From contig JAJRSN010000229.1 in the NCBI GenBank assembly GCA_024278715.1, positions 1 to 38,447 of the forward strand: a stretch of 38,447 bases of DNA, written 5' to 3'. The stretch is from Calditrichota bacterium. Its GTDB lineage: Bacteria; Calditrichota; Calditrichia; Calditrichales; Calditrichaceae. Positions 15,601 to 22,618 of the stretch are shown piece by piece. The position numbers and the translations under genes are program-made. Positions within the stretch are counted from its first letter, which is position 1; the number at the start of each line of letters is the position of its first letter. The notes beneath the pieces were generated by a model. It had not been told where the DNA came from. It did no database searches and was given only the letters and a program-made list of their open reading frames with translations.

Positions 15601-17337
15601 TGTCCAGATTGGCATTTCGGGGTCGCCTAAGACCAAGGTGGAGTACACAATTATTCGCGAAGGTCCTTCGAAGTTCAGATAACCCAGATAGGGCAATCTG
15701 GAAAGATAATGCGCTTCAGATAGATGATAATAACCTTTGTTAAAAGCTAAGTTAAAGAATTCTTTTTCCAGGTAAATGCCGCTAAAAGGATATTCCCAGC
15801 TTGAATTTCCGATGTAAGCGACGCCTCCGCCGGTTTTACTGAGAATATATTCTTCGCCGAAGCACCGTTTAAGAATATCATTGGTGTAGCAGCTTGCCAT
15901 GTACCAGATGGGGGGATCGGGAGTAGTCAATTGCTCCATATTATAGTTATAGAGATCCGAGCCGCGGGCGCCAGGACGAATGGTGTAATAGAGTCCGTGG
16001 GTTTCGGTGAAAATCAATCCGTATCCTTTGTTCAATTCGTCGAGTGTTACCTGGGGGTCGCTACCGATATTTTCGGACTGAGTAATAAGTGTGCGTTTAA
16101 ATATCGGATTAATTTGAGGATCGATATGTTTGAGAATTAGCTGATCCCGGCTGTCGTTTTCTTTTTGCAGGTTAGCGGCGATATACAACACATTAGCCGG
16201 ATAGTCGCTTGAATTGACGGAATCGAGTTTTTCGTATTGGAACAATTTGGTAACAAAACGGTCGGCATCTTCCGGCGTCATTGCAGGAATTCGAGCGACG
16301 TAAACTTCGGGATAACCTTGGACTTTATCGGGCGCTTCGCCAAAGGTGTCATCCTGATCGGCATTCCAGGTACCGTCAAGGTCGGCAAAGTAATAATCGG
16401 CGGCAAAGGTAAAATTACCGGTGTGAATAATTCGGGTTGGAATAAGTTCCGTATCACCGGCAAGCAATACATATCGTGTACCGCGTTTTGTGTATGACCA
16501 GCGAATGAAATTGCGCATTCGTTCGGCGTCATCGACACCATTGGGGAAGTTTTGGCGAATCCAGGAGAGGGTGCGAATCACGGTGGGGACGCCGCGGCGG
16601 GTTTTCCATTCGGCAAGGGGCTGTAATGACGGTTTCAAGGATTCGGCGGTGATAATGACATAGCGATCGATCAATCCGCTGGCGAGCAATTGGGGATCGA
16701 TTTCATCGGTGCTTGCGGGTAATTTAAATTTGCCGGAGGGTTTTATTTCGTTTTTCGGGTTCAAAAGAGCATCGACAATTTTACTGTCTTCCTGTAATAA
16801 CGGCTGGACGCCCATCTCGGTAGAAATTTCGGTTTGAATTTGGAACTCAATACTTTTAATAAAACGTATTTTTTGTTCGGCGGGTATGTATTGAAACGGC
16901 GAAATGGCAAAATGGGCAATAGGTTTGCCGTTGAAATATTGAATTCCCAAATATTGTACGCTTTGTTGCGGATAGGGCTGGGAATTTTGATAGATCTCGG
17001 GATCGGGTTCGATAAACACATCATTGCCGAATTGTGTCCAGGGCTTTTGGCGGGGAATAATGTTGAACTCGCCCGCAAGGTACTGATAATCCGTATTTGT
17101 TATTCGAAATGATTTGACTTTTATTCCGGGTTCCAGCACGAAACGATAAATATAAAACGGCAGGTCGGGAACGCCTAATTCCGGATTCAATGCGGAGAGA
17201 TTTACCTTTCCGCGATACTCCAAACGATCGAACAAACCGTCTTTTTGTATAGTAATAAGTTCCGAATGATGTTCAAGTTTAATCGTTTGCGCCTGCAGAA
17301 ACGAAAATCCGAGTAAGACAATAAAAATCCATCGCAT
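12664..17337 (-). CDS. Gingipain-family (C25) cysteine peptidase with FN3-like, FG-GAP-like repeats and type IX sorting domain
   Basis: A 1557-residue secreted peptidase. ATG 17337 has GGAG 10 bases upstream and a signal peptide (residues 1-16, ending FSFLQAQ). A propeptide-like region (about 17-220) precedes the C25 domain (about 222-580), with DRYVIITAESL, VLLAGDTELIPTR and VYVARIPAM. The catalytic dyad is His447 in TETHG and Cys483 in MASCYTND. Next come an Ig-like and beta-rich region (about 585-915), a fibronectin-III-like domain (about 920-1010; ILLTWKPSADNDVYGYHIYR), and FG-GAP/VCBS-type repeats (about 1020-1440; FDLNGDGKKELI, DLDHDGFDEIIV, DLNNDGLLEIVL, DINQDGIQEIIY), a probable beta-propeller for binding. 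The sorting domain begins at NYPNPFNPMT and ends KVRKMIKIK. It should be exported and fixed on or released from the surface. Confidence 0.92.
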   Translation of the reverse strand: MRWIFIVLLGFSFLQAQTIKLEHHSELITIQKDGLFDRLEYRGKVNLSALNPELGVPDLPFYIYRFVLEPGIKVKSFRITNTDYQYLAGEFNIIPRQKPWTQFGNDVFIEPDPEIYQNSQPYPQQSVQYLGIQYFNGKPIAHFAISPFQYIPAEQKIRFIKSIEFQIQTEISTEMGVQPLLQEDSKIVDALLNPKNEIKPSGKFKLPASTDEIDPQLLASGLIDRYVIITAESLKPSLQPLAEWKTRRGVPTVIRTLSWIRQNFPNGVDDAERMRNFIRWSYTKRGTRYVLLAGDTELIPTRIIHTGNFTFAADYYFADLDGTWNADQDDTFGEAPDKVQGYPEVYVARIPAMTPEDADRFVTKLFQYEKLDSVNSSDYPANVLYIAANLQKENDSRDQLILKHIDPQINPIFKRTLITQSENIGSDPQVTLDELNKGYGLIFTETHGLYYTIRPGARGSDLYNYNMEQLTTPDPPIWYMASCYTNDILKRCFGEEYILSKTGGGVAYIGNSSWEYPFSGIYLEKEFFNLAFNKGYYHLSEAHYLSRLPYLGYLNFEGPSRIIVYSTLVLGDPEMPIWTDRVQNFKIEDQIVTKNGKRWLNVTVLNDSTDSPLPQATVVLYKKDQLYRIQRTSETGVSSFDLTNVNTDSVFLTVSTRNYRPSEKILNLTASNDFAGKLLSTRFKEINGNQNNQCEPNEEFALYLKWKNTGVKTWQPGTQIALHKFSSLFYLKDSLAVLSQSVLPEDTVTFGPFNLTIAGGITVDTTLVLRAELTSPAEQQLAENTSFNIYVPRLTVFSQTHQTILTDTTLGKLYYTTVHLNISNTGRGKASDIKARLISADPLAQVVQDQLSMPRLSPQTTAEFEQEFIIEHREELSDIHLKLILNDYSGNQWEYPIDFTAPSPPPSFSFRPDRAEGILLTWKPSADNDVYGYHIYRSESPETEFYRITQNPLKNAGYFIDNQVDSNLPYYYSIRTVDSSGNFSATADTIRAWSALPPQYGFPVRPNVKAIGSEVSGVTSFDLNGDGKKELIASGGNGQLHVYDSNGTLLFKLNDLEGDLTFPAVGNVNGLSKHEIVVSSFREGQPLNNIYVINGKNGQLLSQFDLQYNAPSPVVLSDLDHDGFDEIIVLTHAGNAPHPPKNSRLFILTDSSGFLKSFKDWPSEGFMFDDRTSLGNVAVADLDDSGELSVIVPTQGGKLFCFKPDSSPNPVWIKSFSGYLESPLSLADLNNDGLLEIVLPIVKTDRLYVLDYKGDFFPGWEGGKECKLTDPYGHSSPAIIGNVDQDADLEIIYVGRNNVYIFKNNGQLMEGWPKPINNGDGFFAGNWEILSPYNSPVLADINQDGIQEIIYLDTFGYIHALSSLDGNEVAGFPLYTKNDMVKAHSPVVDDIDSDGDLEVLTVNHEGVLLIWDAPQKYSSSTVLYWNQPLGNAKHTGEMDTLHLEIVSGITSKPDQIPEKFYLKPNYPNPFNPMTKIEFGLKDPAWVELTIFNILGQKITTLVDNQLLGSGVHRKTWSGNNNNNLGQASGIYFYRLVVRDKSTRQVQFSKVRKMIKIK

Positions 17338-17724
17338 TATTTATGTACTCCAAAGTTTTGATCACTTTATGAAAGTAAGGATACCGAGTCAGAAGACTAT
17401 GACCCAAATCAATTCTCCGATCAATTTAAAACATTTCAAGCGGGAATGCATCACATTTTGATAACATTATCATTAGCGGGCTGCCCGGTTAGCAATGTAC
17501 CATTTGAATTCACAAAATATTCTTTGCCGCAAATCCGTGAACGAGGTGCTTAATTAACAATTTACCTGTTAATGTGTGGTCGGGTGTATTTTACGGCATT
17601 CGGTAATCAAGCCCCTAAAGGGGCTACCGTAAGGTCGTAAACGACCTACCCTCCCCCCTCCACGTCTCTTTGCAAATCCCCCCTTAAATCTTTTCCAATC
17701 TTCCTTTAACGTTAACTCCCCCTT
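17338..17724. repeat. Spacer with two adjacent 7-AA-7 palindromes
   Basis: The spacer lies 3' of the TolC-like gene and 5' of the peptidase gene (both minus strand). It holds AGCCCCT-AA-AGGGGCT (17610-17625) and, six bases later, AGGTCGT-AA-ACGACCT (17632-17647). Both are perfect 7-base inverted repeats around the same AA centre. They lie 78-115 bases past the TolC-like stop codon and are followed by C-rich DNA. The peptidase promoter should lie between about 17340 and 17500, but I cannot place it. No gene is visible. Confidence 0.75.
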
Positions 17725-19218
17725 TTAGTTCTGTAAATAATCTTCCAATACTACCGGACGTTTTTGCACAAAATCATAAAATGTCTTCCTTTTGATATCC
17801 GACAACAACAATTTGTAACTGATCAGGGCGTTGAGCCGCGAATTATACGCCTGACTCAGCCGATTGCGGTCAAGAGCAAGAGCCTGACTGTTGATATCGC
17901 CGTTGGCAAAACGATTTTTACTGATATTGAAACTCTTTTCCGCCACCTTAACGTTCTTTTCCAATAACCGCAGCCGTCTTAAGCTGCTTTGAAACGCCAA
18001 AACAGTGTTGCGTATATCGCGGATGATGGTGATCTCCTGATCCTTTAACGCCATTTCCTGTTTTTTAAGCCTGGCTCTGGCGGCAAGACGGCGATTTTTA
18101 TTTACGCCCCAATCCCAAAGAGGAATGGTAACCGACAAAGATACGCCGCGGTTGCCGGGTCTGCGTTTTAATTCCTCCCAGGCATTGTCGAAGGTTGAGT
18201 AAAGCGCCAAGTCACGCGGGTCTTGTTTAACGCCTATTAAATCGTAGTAGGCGGAAATTTTACCGCTAATTTGGTATTCCGATTTGATTCGCGCAAGATT
18301 GAGCTTTTGTTGTTCGATCGAAATTTTTTGTTCCTGCAATTCCAGCCGATTCTTCAGACCGTATTCCAACGCTATGTTCAAATCAACATAAATAATAGGG
18401 TAGGACAGATCGGTGTTCAGAACAATAGAGTCTTCCATGTTGATGCTTAAAAGTTGTTTTAAAGCGTCGGCGTTAGTAACGTGATCCACTTTGGACAGGT
18501 CGTAATTATTTTCTGCTTCGCCGAGGTCCACTTCCATTTGCAGGGCTTCAACTTCCGCGATCACCCCCGCCTTAAATTTGTTGATAGCCAATTGATAGGC
18601 TTCTTTTTGCTGCTGCAAGGTCTGGAAGGCGATTTTTTCCCGTTCGATGGCTGAGTACAAATTGTAAAAAGACTGAGCCACTTCGTACTCAAGATCGAGC
18701 TGCGCCCGCAGAAGACGTTTTTTTGACAACTGATAATTGAGCTCCGCCATTTTCAAAGCCGACTGAATTTTATTGTACGAATAAAACGCTTCGATGGGTT
18801 GTTCCAGTCCGATGCGCGTATTGAGCCGAAAAGACTGTTCATGGCGGAAGTAATCCTGAACGTGGTCCACGCCCGTGGAAAGGTAAATATTGCCATCGGT
18901 GGGCAATGGTTGTTCAATTTGCAGATTGCCGGAGTAGCGAGCCTGTTTTACGGGAAAATAGTACAATCCCGTGCTGTCCAAAAGACTGCTGATGGTTTCG
19001 CTGTAATCGGGAGCCTGCAGAAAGAGATTGACCTGAGTTTTAAAACGGTTGCGTGTGGATTTTAATTCGAATCGCGCGATTTTAAAATCTTCCAGCAAGC
19101 TGCGCATTTTATAGCTGTTTTCGCGGGCGATTTGTTGGCATTGTTCTAAAGTAAGCCTTTTAATTTCTCCTGCTTGCAAATCAATAATGATTATTAATAA
19201 GACAAGAAGAAATTTCAT
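17725..19218 (-). CDS. TolC-family outer-membrane efflux protein
   Basis: A 497-residue outer-membrane factor forming the exit duct of the efflux system. It has a signal peptide (residues 1-16, MKFLLVLLIIIIDLQA) and an AGGAG site 7 bases before ATG 19218. The two OEP repeats are visible as long alpha-helical, Gln/Leu-rich stretches (about 155-245 and 375-460: YEVAQSFYNLYSAIEREKIA, VEALQMEVDLGEAENNYDLS; RNTVLAFQSSLRRLRLLEKN, VAEKSFNISKNRFANGDINS). The typical L-x2-A-x2-RN opening is loosely represented by LTLEQCQQIARENS. It is the last gene of the adaptor-RND-RND-TolC operon, separated from the second RND gene by 214 bases that contain a strong hairpin, so its expression may differ from the rest. 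Confidence 0.92.
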   Translation of the reverse strand: MKFLLVLLIIIIDLQAGEIKRLTLEQCQQIARENSYKMRSLLEDFKIARFELKSTRNRFKTQVNLFLQAPDYSETISSLLDSTGLYYFPVKQARYSGNLQIEQPLPTDGNIYLSTGVDHVQDYFRHEQSFRLNTRIGLEQPIEAFYSYNKIQSALKMAELNYQLSKKRLLRAQLDLEYEVAQSFYNLYSAIEREKIAFQTLQQQKEAYQLAINKFKAGVIAEVEALQMEVDLGEAENNYDLSKVDHVTNADALKQLLSINMEDSIVLNTDLSYPIIYVDLNIALEYGLKNRLELQEQKISIEQQKLNLARIKSEYQISGKISAYYDLIGVKQDPRDLALYSTFDNAWEELKRRPGNRGVSLSVTIPLWDWGVNKNRRLAARARLKKQEMALKDQEITIIRDIRNTVLAFQSSLRRLRLLEKNVKVAEKSFNISKNRFANGDINSQALALDRNRLSQAYNSRLNALISYKLLLSDIKRKTFYDFVQKRPVVLEDYLQN

Positions 19219-19400
19219 GGTTTTGCTCCTTTTGGGTTAAAAGTGATTTGAAATACGTTGAGACCTGGAGTAAAGTTCTTAAAAAATCAATTTGACCGCA
19301 AAAAAAGTAGAGAATATTTTTATCGTCAGCTTTATTAGCCTGAAAAATACGGCACAAGATGTTTTTGTTCGTTAAACAGAGACGGGGCGCGCGGCGGGGA

Positions 19401-19427
19401 GAAGATCGGGCAACTTGCCCGACCTTC
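19401..19427 (-). repeat. 27-nt hairpin within the efflux operon
   Basis: On the minus strand GAAGGTCGGGC and GCCCGATCTTC pair over 11 positions (one G-U) around the 5-nt loop AAGTT. It starts six bases after the stop codon of the second RND gene. No T-run follows, so it is a stabiliser, partial terminator or mobile palindrome rather than a classical terminator. Confidence 0.7.
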
Positions 19428-19432
19428 GGTTG

Positions 19433-22400
19433 CTACCGATTTTTAGAAAGTTCGGGCTTTAATTTGCGTCTCGAGGCGATAATGCCGGTAGTTAATTGTT
19501 TAAAATAATTCCGCATATCGTCAAAAAGAGTGTAAGCCCAGGGAACCGCGATTAATGAAACCAGAGTCGAAAAAATCAATCCGCCGATAATGGTTCTTCC
19601 CATGGGCGCGTAAGGAATTCCGATCATCTTTGTATTCCCTACAGCCATGGGTATTAAACCGCCGATGGTGGTAAATGCGGTCATTAAAATGGGTCGGAAA
19701 CGATTCTGCCCGCCTTCCAAAAGAGCCTCTAACCTGCTCAACCCCTGCTTGCGCAGGCGATTGACCAGATCAACCAGAACAATGGCGTTATTAACCACAA
19801 TTCCGATCAGAATAATAAAGCCAATTTGACTCATCATATCCAACGGAGTACTTGTGAGGTACAAAATCCAATAAGCGCCCACAAACGAGAAGGGAATGGA
19901 CATGATCACTGAAAGCGGCAGAACGAAAGATTCGAAGAGGATTCCCATCAGCAAAAAAACGAAGGTAATGGAAAGGATGACGCCGAACATCATATTCTGG
20001 CTGCTTTCGCTCAAACGGAAAAAGCGCTTGCCTTTAGACCACGAATATCCGTAGGGCATTTTAAAGCCGGACATGACTTTATCGATTTTTTGGTAAATCG
20101 CGCCGATATCTTTAGAAGTGGTGTTTGCTTTTACGCTGAGATAGGTCTTTCCGTCTTCGCGGTGGATTTCGCCGAAGCCTTTTTTAACTTCCAACTTAGC
20201 CACGGTAGCCAGGGGAATTTCGCGACCGCTGGCGGAAAAGAAAGTGATATTTTTAAGCTGTTCAAAATTTTTGCGGTCCTGCTCCCTTAATTGGATGGTC
20301 ATATTGATTTCTTTTTCTTCGGTTTGATATTTAGGCAACTGAATTCCGCGTAAGGCATACATAATGGTTCCGGTAATAACGCGTGGATTAATTCCGTATT
20401 TTTGAGCCTGTTCGCGGTTAATGATAATGTGCACCTCGTCCTGACCGCGTTCCTGATCGGTTTCGATGCTGATAATTTCGGGAATGTCGCTTAGACGTCG
20501 TTCCACCTCTTTTGCCAACTGCGACAGTTTTCGGGTATCGTCGCCGTACAGGCTGATGGTGACCGAAGAAGACTCGTCGCCTCCCTGTTGTCTCCAGGTT
20601 GTGCGGAACTTAACCCCGGCAAACTCCGGAAGGCGTTTTTTGACATCCGCCAAAACCTGATCGCGATCCATTTTTTTATCGATTTCAATTCCCAGGAGTT
20701 TTACAACCGAATCATAAATAACCTCGTACCATTGTTCGCCTTTTTCCTGCTTCAAAAAGACATGAATCCGCCCGAAATTATGACGATAGCGCACGTCAAT
20801 CGTACGCAGGTTGTACAAATCGGCTTTAACCCGGATGGTATCTTCAACGGCTTTTACCACCCTTTTGGCGTCTTCCAGCGAATAATTGTCGGGCATGTCG
20901 ATCATCAGTCGGAAATCGTTGATATTGCCTTCCATGTTGTCTGTTTTGCCAACCCGCTGCGAAGCAAAATTCATAGAATAAAGAATAATCAACAAAATCA
21001 AAAAAGTTTCCACCCGATGGTTAAGAACCCAGTTGAGAGTGGTACGGTAGTAGCGGTTGAATCTGTAAATGATCGGCGGCTCGTTCACTTTGCGGCGGCT
21101 GACGATGCGGCTTGCCGCCAGGGGAATAAAAATGAGAGCCACGAAAAGAGAAGCCAACAAAGAGAAAATCACCGGCAAACCGATACGCATCATGTAAAAG
21201 CGGAATCCGATCTCATCGTTCATCAAAATCAACGGCAGGAAAACGACTACTGTTGTAAGAGTAGCCATGGTAACGGCAAGCGCCACCTCGCTTGCGCCCA
21301 CGGCGGCGGCTCGTTTAACATCGTAACCCTGCGCTTTTTTATGATAGATGTTTTCCAGAACAACGATGGAGTTATCCACCACCATGCCGATGGAGATCAT
21401 TAAGCCCATCATGGTAATCAGGTTCATCGACCAGCCGATAAAATAGATGACCGTGAGACTGATTAATATGGAAAGAGGGATGGCGACAATCACAATTAAG
21501 GTCATACGAAATCTTCGCAAGAAAAAATAAAGAACAAGAAAGGCGAAAAATCCGCCCCAAAGTCCGGCGTTTTTTAAGTTGTCAACCGATTCCTCGATAA
21601 ATTTTCCCTGATCAAAGAGAATCTCCATTTTAAATCCGCTGAGACGCGGATCATTCAGCAGTTCGTGCAGTTTACCTTCGATTTCATTGCTGAGTTTAAC
21701 CGTGTTAGCCATGGCTTCTTTGTAAATGCCGATCTGTATGGCGCTCTTGCCGTCGATCCGCTGCACCCAGGTTTGTTCGGGCACATCGTACTTTATTTCG
21801 GCAATGTCTTTTAAACGGATGTTAGCTCCTTTGATGGGGATATTGCGGATATCTTCGAGTGTGCGGAATTTACCCACGGAGCGCACATAAATTTTTTGTC
21901 CGCCGGAACGGATGTAGCCCGAGGACATGGAAAAATTATCCTGGCGTAAGGTTTCGATCACATTGTACAAATTGATTTTGTAACCTTTAACCGCGTCCTG
22001 CTTAATGTAAATGAGGATTGATTTTTCATCCGCGCCCCAAATTTCCACATTGGCGACCCCGTCGATTCGCTCCAGAGGTTTTTTAAAGAGCTGCTCGGTA
22101 AAATAATAAGGATCATCCAACGGTTTTTCGGGGATTAAAGCGACCCACATGATGGGGTCATCGTCGTTGCTCCATTTGCGGATGTAGATGCGCTCCACAT
22201 CGTCGGGCAGCTCGGCTTTGATGCGATCCAGCCGGTCACGCAGCTGACTGTAAGCAATGTCCATGTCGATCCCCTGCACAAAGCGCACAAAAGCCCAGCA
22301 TCCGTTGGTAAAGCTGTTGGTTTCCACGCTTCGGACGCCTTTAATGGTGCGAACCGCTTCTTCCACGGGTTGGGCGATGAACTGCTCAACTTCTTCGGGA

Positions 22401-22618
22401 TTGGCATTGGGATAGGGAATCCACACCCCTAAAAAGGGCGGCGTGAATCCGGCGGGCATCAACTCCACGGAAATTTGAGTGTAAGCAATAAAACCCACCA
22501 CCAAAAAAGCCAGCAGCGACATCACCACGGTTACCGGTCGGGTGAGTGCTATTTTGGGTAAAAGCCCGATTTTATTATTTGAGGATTTTTCCACGGAATC
22601 CTTCTTAATTTCATCCAT
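19433..22618 (-). CDS. RND efflux pump permease, second of a pair
   Basis: A 1061-residue inner-membrane proton-driven pump of the RND (AcrB/HAE-type) superfamily. The usual two-fold layout is clear: N-terminal helix with ALTRPVTVVMSLLAFLVVGF, a large periplasmic domain, helices around 345-510 containing GMVVDNSIVVLENIY (the proton-relay Asp position), a second copy beginning near 530, and GIVVNNAIVLVDLVNRL near the C-terminus. Length is normal. The start codon overlaps the stop of the preceding RND gene as TAATG, so translation is coupled. Two RND genes with one adaptor suggest either a mixed trimer, as in MdtBC, or alternative pumps. The substrate cannot be inferred. Confidence 0.94.
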   Translation of the reverse strand: MDEIKKDSVEKSSNNKIGLLPKIALTRPVTVVMSLLAFLVVGFIAYTQISVELMPAGFTPPFLGVWIPYPNANPEEVEQFIAQPVEEAVRTIKGVRSVETNSFTNGCWAFVRFVQGIDMDIAYSQLRDRLDRIKAELPDDVERIYIRKWSNDDDPIMWVALIPEKPLDDPYYFTEQLFKKPLERIDGVANVEIWGADEKSILIYIKQDAVKGYKINLYNVIETLRQDNFSMSSGYIRSGGQKIYVRSVGKFRTLEDIRNIPIKGANIRLKDIAEIKYDVPEQTWVQRIDGKSAIQIGIYKEAMANTVKLSNEIEGKLHELLNDPRLSGFKMEILFDQGKFIEESVDNLKNAGLWGGFFAFLVLYFFLRRFRMTLIVIVAIPLSILISLTVIYFIGWSMNLITMMGLMISIGMVVDNSIVVLENIYHKKAQGYDVKRAAAVGASEVALAVTMATLTTVVVFLPLILMNDEIGFRFYMMRIGLPVIFSLLASLFVALIFIPLAASRIVSRRKVNEPPIIYRFNRYYRTTLNWVLNHRVETFLILLIILYSMNFASQRVGKTDNMEGNINDFRLMIDMPDNYSLEDAKRVVKAVEDTIRVKADLYNLRTIDVRYRHNFGRIHVFLKQEKGEQWYEVIYDSVVKLLGIEIDKKMDRDQVLADVKKRLPEFAGVKFRTTWRQQGGDESSSVTISLYGDDTRKLSQLAKEVERRLSDIPEIISIETDQERGQDEVHIIINREQAQKYGINPRVITGTIMYALRGIQLPKYQTEEKEINMTIQLREQDRKNFEQLKNITFFSASGREIPLATVAKLEVKKGFGEIHREDGKTYLSVKANTTSKDIGAIYQKIDKVMSGFKMPYGYSWSKGKRFFRLSESSQNMMFGVILSITFVFLLMGILFESFVLPLSVIMSIPFSFVGAYWILYLTSTPLDMMSQIGFIILIGIVVNNAIVLVDLVNRLRKQGLSRLEALLEGGQNRFRPILMTAFTTIGGLIPMAVGNTKMIGIPYAPMGRTIIGGLIFSTLVSLIAVPWAYTLFDDMRNYFKQLTTGIIASRRKLKPELSKNR

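Noticed and set aside
20588..21403. 271-codon plus-strand frame opposite the second RND gene
   Set aside because: It is fully antisense to a conserved RND gene, has a His/Asn-rich composition typical of shadow frames, and has no recognisable motif.
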